From Armatimonadota bacterium (lineage in GTDB: Bacteria; Armatimonadota; Armatimonadia; Armatimonadales; Armatimonadaceae): a DNA stretch of 36,007 nt. The notes beneath the pieces were generated by a model. It was not told where the DNA came from. It worked only from the letters and a program-made list of their open reading frames with translations, and did not search any database. The stretch's first letter is position 1. Every line of letters begins with the position of its first letter. Both the position numbers and the translations under genes were made by a program. This document shows positions 7,379-15,097 of the stretch, piece by piece. Location: NCBI GenBank assembly GCA_014380815.1, contig JACMJB010000139.1, positions 1 to 36,007 of the forward strand. Direction: 5' to 3'.

Positions 7379-8437
7379 TCACCGCTCGGCGGCGAACCGG
7401 ACGCAAACCGGGGCGGGCACCCCGGCGGTCTGCCCGGTCGCGAGGAGGCGGCCCGTGCGCGTGTCCAGTCGGAAGACCACCAGGTTATCGGAGTCCTGGT
7501 TTGCGGCAATCAGGAAATCGCCGGTCGGCGCGATGCCGAAATGGCGCGGTGTCTTTCCTCCCGTCGGAAACTGCCCGGTGGCGGTCAGGTTCCCGGAAGC
7601 GGTGTCAATCGCAAACGCGGCGATGCTGTCATGGCCCCGGTTTGAGCCGTAGAGGAATTTTCCCGAAGGGTGGACCGCGACCTCCGCTGTCGAGCTGCTG
7701 CCGGAAAACCCGGCGGGCAGCGTCGAGAGGGTCTGGATCTCCGTCAGCGTTCCCCGGTCGCCGTCGTAGCGGTACGAGGTGACCGTCGAGTCGAGTTCAT
7801 TGATCCCAAAGCCCAGCCGCCCGTTCGGGTGGAAGGCGAAGTGGCGCGGCCCCGCGCCGGGTTTGGTCGCCGTTCCTGGGGGATCGTTCGGGGTGAGAGT
7901 CCCCTTCGACGGGTCTATCCGGTAGACCAGCAGCTTATCCAGCCCTAGATCCGCCGCGACCGCGAAGCGTCCCTTCGCGTCCACGTTGATGGAGTGCGCA
8001 TGGGGGTTCTCCTGGCGGCCCGGATTGGCCCGACTGGCCCCCTGATGCTGGATAAAGGCGGAGGCGGGAAGCAGTTTGCCATCCCCACCAATCGGCAGCA
8101 GGGCGACACTTCCGCCACCGTAATTCGCCGCCACCACGCATTTCCCGCCCCGGTCCAGAGCCACGAAACAGGTTCCCCCGCCCTGGGAAGACTGCTGGTT
8201 CAGAAGCGTGGGCAGGCCGGTCACGGGGTCCAGCGCGAGCGCCGCGACGGCCCCGCCGCCAGCCTCACTGGCAGCGTAGAGGAATCGCCCCTTCGGATGC
8301 AGCGCGAGAAAGGAAGGGTTCCCCACGCTGCCCCCACTGTCCCCCACCAGGGACAGGACACCGGTTTTTGGGTCCAGACGATAGACGTAGATTCCCTTGC
8401 TACCGCGCCGGGAGTAGGTTCCGATATACACCAGCAT
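7379..8437 (-). CDS. pgl: 6-phosphogluconolactonase-type seven-bladed propeller (lactonase family)
   Basis: A 352-residue protein of the lactonase family, which hydrolyses 6-phosphogluconolactone in the oxidative pentose-phosphate pathway. It starts with the family opening MLVYIGTYSRRGSKGIYVY and shows repeated propeller-blade strands (SFLALHPKGRFLYAASE, KCVVAANYGGGSVALLPI, PRHFAFHPNGRLGFGINEL, GKFLYGSNRGHDSIAAF, RHFGIAPTGDFLIAANQDSDN). There is no signal peptide. This is the YbhE/Pgl propeller type, not the NagB-like PGL. Because some relatives act on other lactones or sugars, substrate rests partly on context: it follows rpiA by 48 bases, and fba precedes rpiA, all on the same strand. That neighbourhood supports a pentose-phosphate role. 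Confidence 0.87.
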   Translation of the reverse strand: MLVYIGTYSRRGSKGIYVYRLDPKTGVLSLVGDSGGSVGNPSFLALHPKGRFLYAASEAGGGAVAALALDPVTGLPTLLNQQSSQGGGTCFVALDRGGKCVVAANYGGGSVALLPIGGDGKLLPASAFIQHQGASRANPGRQENPHAHSINVDAKGRFAVAADLGLDKLLVYRIDPSKGTLTPNDPPGTATKPGAGPRHFAFHPNGRLGFGINELDSTVTSYRYDGDRGTLTEIQTLSTLPAGFSGSSSTAEVAVHPSGKFLYGSNRGHDSIAAFAIDTASGNLTATGQFPTGGKTPRHFGIAPTGDFLIAANQDSDNLVVFRLDTRTGRLLATGQTAGVPAPVCVRFAAER

Positions 8438-8485
8438 TGTTTTGTTGTTCCGTGTTCTGACCGGCAGAGGCTGTCGCCCAGCAGG

Positions 8486-9175
8486 TCACCGTGTCCGCTC
8501 GAACGTGGTGCCGTCGGGTCGTCCCACGATCATTCGGGAGGCGATCCCGACGAACAATCCCACCTCCGCGACTCCCACAACAGCGCGAAGCTGCGCCTGA
8601 AGGCGTTCTGGGTCTGTGATCGTCGGTCCAAAGTGGAGATCGAGAAGATGAAGACCGTCGTCCGTGATTGTGGGACTGCCTCCGGGGGCGAGCCGCAGCG
8701 TCACCGGCACTTGCGGAAAGACCTTCTCGATCCGGGCACGGGTCGTTTCCCAGCCGGTGGGGATGATGGCGACCGGCAGCGGGAACGCCCCGAGCGTTGC
8801 TACCAGCTTGCTTTCATCCGCGACCACGATCATCGCCCCGGAGGAGGCCGCGACCAGCTTTTCCCGCACCAGCGCCCCGCCGCCCCCCTTGATCAGATTC
8901 AGGAAAGAGTCTGCTTCGTCCGCCCCGTCAATGGTAAGGTCGGGCCGGGTCGTCTCCGTGAGCGGAAAAAGGGGAATGCCGCTCTGTCGGGCCAGACGCT
9001 CGGCGGCCTGAGAGGTGGGAACGCCGCGGATCGTCAGTCCCTCCTCCCTCACCCGCGCTGCCAGCGCCTCGACAAAACAAGAGGCGGTCGAGCCGGTGCC
9101 AAGACCGACGGTCATCCCGTCCTCGACGAGTCGCGCGGCGGCGCGACCCGCCGCGGCCTTTCCCGGGTCAGACAT
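8486..9175 (-). CDS. rpiA: Ribose-5-phosphate isomerase A
   Basis: Interconverts ribose-5-phosphate and ribulose-5-phosphate in the non-oxidative pentose-phosphate pathway. The 229-residue protein has the three RpiA signatures: GLGTGSTA at 24-31 for phosphate binding, IDGADEAD at 82-89 with the catalytic aspartates, and KGGGGALVREK at 96-106 with the catalytic lysine. The C-terminal half is normal (ESKLVATLG, LPVAIIPTGWE). The start is preceded by a purine-rich GGGGAGGGGG tract that can serve as ribosome binding site. It follows fba by 27 bases and precedes the lactonase gene, giving a compact sugar-phosphate unit on the minus strand. Confidence 0.96.
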   Translation of the reverse strand: MSDPGKAAAGRAAARLVEDGMTVGLGTGSTASCFVEALAARVREEGLTIRGVPTSQAAERLARQSGIPLFPLTETTRPDLTIDGADEADSFLNLIKGGGGALVREKLVAASSGAMIVVADESKLVATLGAFPLPVAIIPTGWETTRARIEKVFPQVPVTLRLAPGGSPTITDDGLHLLDLHFGPTITDPERLQAQLRAVVGVAEVGLFVGIASRMIVGRPDGTTFERTR

Positions 9176-9202
9176 GCGCCCCCCTCCCCTTCGTTTCAGC
9201 CC

Positions 9203-10159
9203 TCACTTCTTGGTCGCGAACTCGCGGACGGAGTCTAGCTGGCCCGCCGATCCGAGAAGCTCGTTGCGGCTGACGATGAACTTGGCATACTCCGCCATGA
9301 AGACTTTTCCTGCGGGGCGCAGGTCGAACTCTTCCGGCTTGCTTTGAAAGAACTCCCGGTGAACGCGGGTCCAGACCAGGCGACCATCGGTGTCAATGTT
9401 CACCTTGCAGACACCAAGCTGGGCAGCCGGCAGATACTGGTTGGGGTCCACGCCCTTCGCGCCCTCTTTCAGCTTGCCGCCGGCGGCATTGATGCGCTCG
9501 ACCTCGTCCTGGGGGACCGAAGACGATCCGTGCATGACCAGCGGAGTTCCAGGGATCTGCGCCTGGATCGCCTTGATGCGCTCGAAGTGCAGGCCCTGAC
9601 CGCCGCTGAACTTGTACGCGCCGTGGCTGGTCCCGATAGCGCAGGCCAGGCTGTCGCAGCCGGTCTGGGCGACAAACTCCTTGGCCTCGATAGGGTCAGT
9701 GAGCAGGGCGTTCTTTTCATCCACTGCGATGTCCTCCTCCACGCCGCCGAGCATCCCCAGTTCCGCCTCGACGGAGACGCCGCGGGCATGGGCGGCCTCC
9801 ACGACACGCTTGGTGATCGCGACATTCTCCTCAAACGGGTCGTGGGAGGCGTCAATCATCACCGACGAATAGAAGCCGGATTCGATACACTCATAACAGG
9901 TCTTCTCGTCGCCGTGGTCCAGGTGGACCGCGAAGACGGCTTCGGGAAACACCTCCTCGGCGGCGCGGATGATGCCTTCGAGCATCCGCTTATCGGTGTA
10001 GCCGCGAGCGCCCTTGCTGATCTGGATAATAAAAGGCGCTTTGCTGTCAATCGCGCCCTTGAACAGGCCCATAATCTGTTCGAGGTTGTTGATATTGTAG
10101 GCGCCGAGGGCATACTTTCCATAGGCATGGGCAAACAACTGCTTGGTGGTGACGATCAT
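9203..10159 (-). CDS. fba: Class II fructose-bisphosphate aldolase
   Basis: Zinc-dependent aldolase that splits fructose-1,6-bisphosphate in glycolysis and makes it in gluconeogenesis. The 318-residue protein carries FAVHLDHGD (Zn ligand His82), MIDASHDPFEENV (residues 101-113), EAELGMLGG with Glu132, AIGTSHGAYKF with His180, and LVMHGSSSVP with His210, so the metal and phosphate sites are intact. C-terminal NIDTDGRLVWT is the substrate-phosphate strand. The ATG at 10159 is chosen because MIVTTKQLFAHAYGKYALGAYN is the usual class II opening; a start at 10201 would add 14 residues unlike the family. It is the first gene after the promoter at 10254-10283 and leads rpiA and the lactonase gene. 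Confidence 0.96.
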   Translation of the reverse strand: MIVTTKQLFAHAYGKYALGAYNINNLEQIMGLFKGAIDSKAPFIIQISKGARGYTDKRMLEGIIRAAEEVFPEAVFAVHLDHGDEKTCYECIESGFYSSVMIDASHDPFEENVAITKRVVEAAHARGVSVEAELGMLGGVEEDIAVDEKNALLTDPIEAKEFVAQTGCDSLACAIGTSHGAYKFSGGQGLHFERIKAIQAQIPGTPLVMHGSSSVPQDEVERINAAGGKLKEGAKGVDPNQYLPAAQLGVCKVNIDTDGRLVWTRVHREFFQSKPEEFDLRPAGKVFMAEYAKFIVSRNELLGSAGQLDSVREFATKK

Positions 10160-10253
10160 GTGGTTTCGAGGCTCCAGAGCACGGCAGCGACGACGCCACA
10201 CTGCGCCCTCGGTCCGGCAAATATCGAGTAGTTTTGCGGAATACGGTCTTTTA

Positions 10254-10283
10254 AGTGTAGCAGGGCGCGGTGAGGACTGTCAA
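10254..10283 (-). promoter_or_regulatory. Sigma70-type promoter of fba
   Basis: Minus-strand TTGACA (10283-10278), an 18-base spacer and TACACT (10259-10254) make a good housekeeping promoter. Transcription would begin near 10247, giving a leader of roughly 88 bases before the fba ATG. I see no obvious riboswitch fold in that leader. Confidence 0.75.
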
Positions 10284-10421
10284 GATAAGCCCGGCATGCG
10301 ACGCGCCCTATCCTTGCCCCGACCCCACGGCTTCACAACTTCTTCATCACCACACCGCACACTGGAATCGGATCTCCGAAACGGCACCCGAAAAACGCCG
10401 CACGGAATGGAAAGGAACGCC

Positions 10422-11375
10422 ATGTATCGCAGAAACCGACACCATCCCTACCGAGCGGAGCGCGGCAGCGCCGTCTCCCGAAGAGCCCACGCCCTGAGGG
10501 CACTGACCGCCGCAAGTTTCGCCACGCTTCTCGCCGGGTGCGGAGGCGGCAGTGAAACGGGCAGCCCCCTCGTCTCTAGCCCGGTCGCCACCGTGACCCC
10601 GGCTCCGACTCCTACCCCGACACCGACACCGGTTCCGCCTGCATCGGTGTCTCCGTCACGGGAGCAGACCCAGGCCGCTGTCAACGGCGCGACCGCCGCC
10701 ATCACCCTGACCACACAGGCGCTGGAGCCGCTCGGCTATCTTTCAGAAGGCGACGCCACACGGTCCCGGCAGAGCGGGTCCAGCCGCCCACAGGTCACGG
10801 TCACCCGTGGCGGCGGGGACGGCATTACCGTCACGATTGATTTCGGCACCGGCACCACCGGGGCGGGCGGGGTCACCCGGAGCGGCAGCGTATCGGTCAA
10901 CTATAATCGGACGGGGCGCTCCGGGTTGGTAACGTTCGGCAGCTACACGGTGAATGGGCAGGCGGTGTCCGGGACACTGAGCCTAACACAGCTTACGATC
11001 ACAAGCCAGGATGTTTCCTACATCGCCGACGCGGACCTCGCCTTTCCTGGTGTCGGCACGCTCCAGGGGAGCCTGACCTGCGGTCTGTCTGGGGACGGCG
11101 TCGCCCTCAGCACCGGCAGCGTCACGGTCACCGGAGAAGGACAGCCCCCCCTGTCCGCTTCCGTCAGCGGGCTGATTGTCCGCCCATCAGCATCCGGGAA
11201 TTTCGTTCCGAATGCCGGCAGCGTCACCGTCATCTATCCCTACACGCTCCCGCTCGGTGCGGCTGCCACGGCCACCATTGCCATCACCTTTACGGATCAG
11301 AGTCCGGTCAGCGGCGCCGTGCAGGTATCTGTAAACGGCGGTTCGCAGGTCCTCTATACCCTGCCCGGCTTTTGA
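10422..11375 (+). CDS. Putative lipoprotein, function unknown
   Basis: A 317-residue exported protein. Residues 1-25 are basic, residues 26-39 hydrophobic (ALRALTAASFATLLAG), and the lipobox LLAGC places the lipidated cysteine at Cys40, followed by a GGGSETGS spacer. A Pro/Thr linker (TPTP repeats, about residues 59-72) separates the anchor from a Gly/Thr/Ser/Val-rich C-terminal region with strong alternating beta character (VTVTRGGGDGITVTIDFGTGTTG, GSVSVNYNRTGRSGLVTFGSYTV). I do not recognise a named domain. The ATG at 10422 has AAAGGAA eight bases upstream, better than the in-frame ATG at 10407. The gene stands alone, divergent from fba, and ends at the bidirectional terminator at 11394. 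A surface-displayed beta-rich protein is a reasonable inference. Confidence 0.75.
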   Translation: MYRRNRHHPYRAERGSAVSRRAHALRALTAASFATLLAGCGGGSETGSPLVSSPVATVTPAPTPTPTPTPVPPASVSPSREQTQAAVNGATAAITLTTQALEPLGYLSEGDATRSRQSGSSRPQVTVTRGGGDGITVTIDFGTGTTGAGGVTRSGSVSVNYNRTGRSGLVTFGSYTVNGQAVSGTLSLTQLTITSQDVSYIADADLAFPGVGTLQGSLTCGLSGDGVALSTGSVTVTGEGQPPLSASVSGLIVRPSASGNFVPNAGSVTVIYPYTLPLGAAATATIAITFTDQSPVSGAVQVSVNGGSQVLYTLPGF

Positions 11376-11393
11376 GCAGGCGGCCGGATCCAG

Positions 11394-11430
11394 AAAAACG
11401 GCTGCCGCGCACCCCGCGGCAGCCGTTTTT
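11394..11430. terminator. Bidirectional intrinsic terminator
   Basis: A perfect 16-base-pair inverted repeat: AAAAACGGCTGCCGCG (11394-11409), loop CACCC, CGCGGCAGCCGTTTTT (11415-11430). The arms end in A and T runs, so it works on both strands. It sits between the convergent lipoprotein gene and the exported-protein gene and should stop both. Confidence 0.93.
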
Positions 11431-11460
11431 GGGTCCTTTCCGTTTCCGGCTTTACCAGCT

Positions 11461-12297
11461 TTACCGGTCGCCCCTTCCCGGCCCCGGCAGGTCTACCTTC
11501 CGGTAATCGGCGGGGACCTGAAACAGCGAAGCGTCCAGGGTCGCCTTCTGGTTCAGCGTCACGACCTCCATCGAGAGCGTCGTCGGCATCGGCGCGGTGG
11601 CGGTGCCGGAGCGCGTCACCGTCACCACCCCCTTCAGCGGGATCACTTTGAGCTTCCAGAGATCGGAGACCAGCGGCCACGGTGCCCCGTCACTGCCCGT
11701 CATCTGTTGGAGAAGGAGCATCCGTATCTGCTCCGAGACCCTGCCGGAAATCACCGAATCGGAGGCGGCACCCTGAAATTGTCCCACCGCACGGAAGGTT
11801 CCCCCGAAACCAGCGCCGACGGGGGACGCCTGTTTCGGCTGAACGCGCACCTGAGCGAGCAGACGGTAAGGCTTTGTCGGCAGCCCAACGACGGTTTGCG
11901 GCGCGCCCTGCGCTGGCTTGATTCCACCGGTCACCTCCGTGGTCACAAAGCGCGCGAGACGGCCCGGTAGATTCGGCGGGGTGCCGAGGTCAGGGATCGC
12001 CTTTTCGTAATAAGTCTTCTCCACAAGGTTCAGGACCGCCACTGTTCGGGCCTGAAAGTCGTACAGGATCACCCTTCCCCTCCCGGCCTCCAGCCGTCCA
12101 TACCCCTCCTTGAAGTACGCGGTCACGGTGCGCGGCGACCGCGAAGCTCCACGCTTTGCCTCGCCTTTGACGACCGAGACCTTCGAGGCCACGATAACAT
12201 CCGCCTGGGCCGTGCCCGCGGTGCTCAGTAGTCCGGTCCCCGCTGCGACCGACGCGGATACCACTGCTCTTAGACGATTCCGGTTTGTTCCATTCAT
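11461..12297 (-). CDS. Exported protein of unknown function, outer-membrane-carrier-like fold possible
   Basis: A 278-residue protein with an N-terminal signal peptide: RNRLR, then a hydrophobic AVVSASVAAGTGLLSTAGTAQA with a likely cleavage after AQA near residue 32. The mature part reads like proteins that track a measured property through a reagent-like layout (VTAYFKEGYGRLEAGRGRVILYDFQARTVAVLNLVEKTYYEKAI), resembling DUF4412-type and LolA-like exported proteins, but I cannot fix a family. A C-terminal half of beta strands follows (VIPLKGVVTVTRSG, TTLSMEVVTLNQKATLDASLFQVPADYRKV). A good ribosome binding site AAAGGAAAT precedes the ATG. It lies 126 bases after the BTAD regulator gene on the same strand and could be cotranscribed with it. 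Function is unknown. Confidence 0.78.
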   Translation of the reverse strand: MNGTNRNRLRAVVSASVAAGTGLLSTAGTAQADVIVASKVSVVKGEAKRGASRSPRTVTAYFKEGYGRLEAGRGRVILYDFQARTVAVLNLVEKTYYEKAIPDLGTPPNLPGRLARFVTTEVTGGIKPAQGAPQTVVGLPTKPYRLLAQVRVQPKQASPVGAGFGGTFRAVGQFQGAASDSVISGRVSEQIRMLLLQQMTGSDGAPWPLVSDLWKLKVIPLKGVVTVTRSGTATAPMPTTLSMEVVTLNQKATLDASLFQVPADYRKVDLPGPGRGDR

Positions 12298-12423
12298 AGG
12301 ATTTCCTTTCGACCCGGGGGTCTGGTGGGGAAGTTGCCTTCCTCCTTTTCCAGTCTCCCGGCGGGCGATGAAGAAACCCTGAAGATCCTCCGCTAGTTTC
12401 GGCGCGGGCGTCCCGGCTGTGCC

Positions 12424-15021
12424 CTACTCGCCGCTGCCGCTGGCAAGGGCAAACGCGATCGCCTCTTCGAGCGTCATTGCGGTACCTCTGCCAAGGGCGG
12501 ACTTGAAGTCCTCGTGGCCCAGCGCGGCGCGCAGCTCCTTTTGGGCCTGCTCCTGCTCCTCCGGAGCAAGCGGGGCGCTCAGGGCGATTCCCAGGGCGAT
12601 CTGCGCTCCCAGCAGGATCGCGGCGGATTTCGGCTCTCCTTCCGCGAGGGCTAGGCCCGCAAATCCCCCGAGGCTTTCCAGGATGCCGTGGCGCAGACCA
12701 AGCTCGCGGCGCAGCTCCAGCGCTTCGCACTGCAAGCGCCGCGCTTTGGGAAACTGCTCCCGCTCCGCCGCCAGAACGCCCAGGTTGAACAGTGACGAGA
12801 CCACCCCCGCGCGGTCGTTCAGTTCCCGTTTGAGTGCGAGGCTCGCCCCAAGCCGCGCCTCTGCTTCGTCGCGGCGGCCGAGCGCGATCAGCACCAGTCC
12901 CAGACTGTTGAGGGCATAGGCGAGGCTTTGCTGATTTCCCACTTCTTGGTCCAGCAGGATCGCGGCCTCCAGTGCTTCCCGCGCCCCCTCGAAGTCGCCC
13001 TGACGACGGCGGACGATCCCCAGATTGTTCAGGGCCGCGGATTCCCCTTCTCTATTGCCGGTCCCCGCGAAAAACCGGCGCGTCTGCTCGAAACTTGCCT
13101 GCGCCTCGGCGAGCCGACCGAGACGCAGAAACGTCAGCCCCAGATTGTTGCGCGCCTTCGCGGCGACGGATAGGTCCTCGGCGATCGCGACCGCCTCCTC
13201 CTGCGTGGACAGCGCGGCGGCATGGTCCCCCTGCGCGTAGGCCAGCGCCCCAAGACCACTGAGCACCTTTGCCCGCAGGTCGCCGGAGCGCGGACACCCC
13301 GCGAGGGCAGCGGTCAGTCGGCGGCTTCCTTCCGCGAAATGGCCCCGGATCTCCCAGAACTTCCAGAACTCGCTGCAGAAACGAAGCCGGTCCCTCGCGT
13401 CAAGGCGCTCGAAGGCAGCCCGGTAATTGTCATGATCGGCCTCGAAACCGTCCAGCGTCCGCGCCGCCGCGCCACTGCTCAGCATCGCGTTCCCGCGTTC
13501 GGCGGCAGACAGGAAAAACGCGGCGTGACGGCTTTCCAGCCGGGTCTGCTCCCCTTTGGTCAGCCGCTCCCCCCCGAACTCCCGCAGGCTTTCCAGCATT
13601 CGGAACCGAATCTGACCGCTCTCTTGCGTCCCGGCGACCAGCGTGCGTTCCCGAAGCTGGGCCAGGATTTCCGCGGCGCTGGGTTCCTCGCAGACGCTTT
13701 CCGCCGCTTCGTGGGTCCATCCCCCGCGAAACACGGACAGCCCCACGAAAAAACGCCGCTGTTCCAGGGTCAGTAACCGGTAGCTCCAGTCCATCGCAGC
13801 AAACAGCGAGCGATGGCGCAGGGTACGGCTGGCATCGGACGATGTCAGCAGGGCGAAGCGTTCGGCGAGCCGTACGCGCATCTCGGTCACCGTGAAGACC
13901 CCGGCGCGGGCCGCGCAAAGCTCGATCGCCAGCGGGACCCCTTCCAGATCCCGGCAAAGGGCCGCCACCGCCTCGTTTGTCGCGGCCTGAGCAGACAGGT
14001 CCGCTTCCCCCGCACGGTCCCGAAACAGAGCGACGCTTTGTGCCTCGGGCAGTGGGGCGACGCTCTTCTGGCGCTCGCCGGGGACACCCAGACGACGGCG
14101 GGAGGAGACCAAACACGTAAGGTTGGGAACGCGCGCCAGCAGCAGCGAAACCGTGGGCGCTCCGAGGGCCGCCACCTGCTCGAAGTTGTCCAGCACCAGC
14201 AGGCAGGGCAGTGGGCCGATCAGGCAGCGCGCGATCTGCTCCAGCGGCGCGGTCTTCGGGTCGCGAGGAAGGCCCAGAGCATCGCGCACGGCGGGAAGAA
14301 TTCGTTCGGCTTCCCGCACCCCTTCCAGCGGCACGAACCAGACACCGCCGGGAAACAGCGCGGCATGGCGGCGAGCAGCAGCGATCGAAAGCCGTGTTTT
14401 TCCTATCCCACCCGCTCCCAGCAGGGTGACCAACCGATTTTCGGTGAGCAGCGAGGCCATCTGCTCGATCTCATCCTCGCGTCCGAAAAAGCGGCTGGGG
14501 GTGACGGGAAGCGCGAGGGGCGGTTCGAGGGGGGCCACCGCGCTTTGCTGCAGGACCGTTTCATACAGGACTTCCAGTCTTTCCCGCTCCGCGACGATCC
14601 AGTCCTCCCAGAAACCCGGCAGCAAAGGGCCTTTATACAGCCGCCGCGCCTCATCCCATCGCTTTGCTCTTGACGCCTGCTCGAAGGCGGTCACATCGCA
14701 GGCGAACGGGGCGACAATCCCGATGGTGTTGCGGTCAACGCCCAGAAAGGTCTCGCCGAGGCTTTTCCGCAGGTGCGAGAGGGCGACCCGGAAGCTGGCA
14801 CGGGCAGCATCAAAATCAGCATCGGGCCAGAAGGTATCGGTGAGTGTATCGCGGCTGTGACGGCGCGGGTTCAGCACCAGATAGGCGAGAAGAGCGGCGG
14901 TCTTGCGCGTCCGAAAGTGCGCGATTCGGGTTTCATCCCGACCGTCGCCGACGCTGTCGTTTCGCGTAATGCAAAAACCGCCCAAAAGCGCTACGTGCCA
15001 CTGCTCTGGAGCCATAGCCAT
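12424..15021 (-). CDS. AfsR/SARP-like regulator: BTAD domain, NB-ARC ATPase, TPR
   Basis: An 865-residue signal-transduction ATPase and transcription regulator. Residues 8-75 form a winged-helix output domain (HVALLGGFCITR, FRTRKTAALLAYLVLNP) and about 75-160 the bacterial transcriptional activation domain (ARASFRVALSHLRKSLGE, FEQASRAKRWDEARRLYKG PLL). A NB-ARC/STAND module follows: FFGREDEIEQM at 178-188, Walker A GAGGIGKT at 202-209, Walker B LLVLDNFEQ near 274-282, and sensor-like LVSSRRRLGVPGE near 304-316. From about 590 to 800 there are TPR repeats (AKARNNLGLTFLRLGRLAEAQASFEQ and similar). This is the AfsR layout. In other bacteria such proteins bind direct repeats and activate genes on an effector or phosphorylation signal. 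Its divergent neighbour, 76 bases away, is the membrane protein at 15098, the most likely target. Confidence 0.9.
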   Translation of the reverse strand: MAMAPEQWHVALLGGFCITRNDSVGDGRDETRIAHFRTRKTAALLAYLVLNPRRHSRDTLTDTFWPDADFDAARASFRVALSHLRKSLGETFLGVDRNTIGIVAPFACDVTAFEQASRAKRWDEARRLYKGPLLPGFWEDWIVAERERLEVLYETVLQQSAVAPLEPPLALPVTPSRFFGREDEIEQMASLLTENRLVTLLGAGGIGKTRLSIAAARRHAALFPGGVWFVPLEGVREAERILPAVRDALGLPRDPKTAPLEQIARCLIGPLPCLLVLDNFEQVAALGAPTVSLLLARVPNLTCLVSSRRRLGVPGERQKSVAPLPEAQSVALFRDRAGEADLSAQAATNEAVAALCRDLEGVPLAIELCAARAGVFTVTEMRVRLAERFALLTSSDASRTLRHRSLFAAMDWSYRLLTLEQRRFFVGLSVFRGGWTHEAAESVCEEPSAAEILAQLRERTLVAGTQESGQIRFRMLESLREFGGERLTKGEQTRLESRHAAFFLSAAERGNAMLSSGAAARTLDGFEADHDNYRAAFERLDARDRLRFCSEFWKFWEIRGHFAEGSRRLTAALAGCPRSGDLRAKVLSGLGALAYAQGDHAAALSTQEEAVAIAEDLSVAAKARNNLGLTFLRLGRLAEAQASFEQTRRFFAGTGNREGESAALNNLGIVRRRQGDFEGAREALEAAILLDQEVGNQQSLAYALNSLGLVLIALGRRDEAEARLGASLALKRELNDRAGVVSSLFNLGVLAAEREQFPKARRLQCEALELRRELGLRHGILESLGGFAGLALAEGEPKSAAILLGAQIALGIALSAPLAPEEQEQAQKELRAALGHEDFKSALGRGTAMTLEEAIAFALASGSGE

Positions 15022-15097
15022 AGTTTACCGGGAAATCAGGGCAGTTCCTCAGGCTCCGTCGCAGGAGGATTTGGGACGCTTGGCGCAATAGGAAACC

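Noticed and set aside
6289-7509. 406-codon open frame on the minus strand
   Set aside because: It is antisense to the CNNM/CorC gene, whose protein is clearly recognised; the frame shows no motif and results from high GC.
10160-10253. Possible riboswitch in the fba leader
   Set aside because: The leader is about 88 bases but shows no known conserved core or terminator/antiterminator pair.
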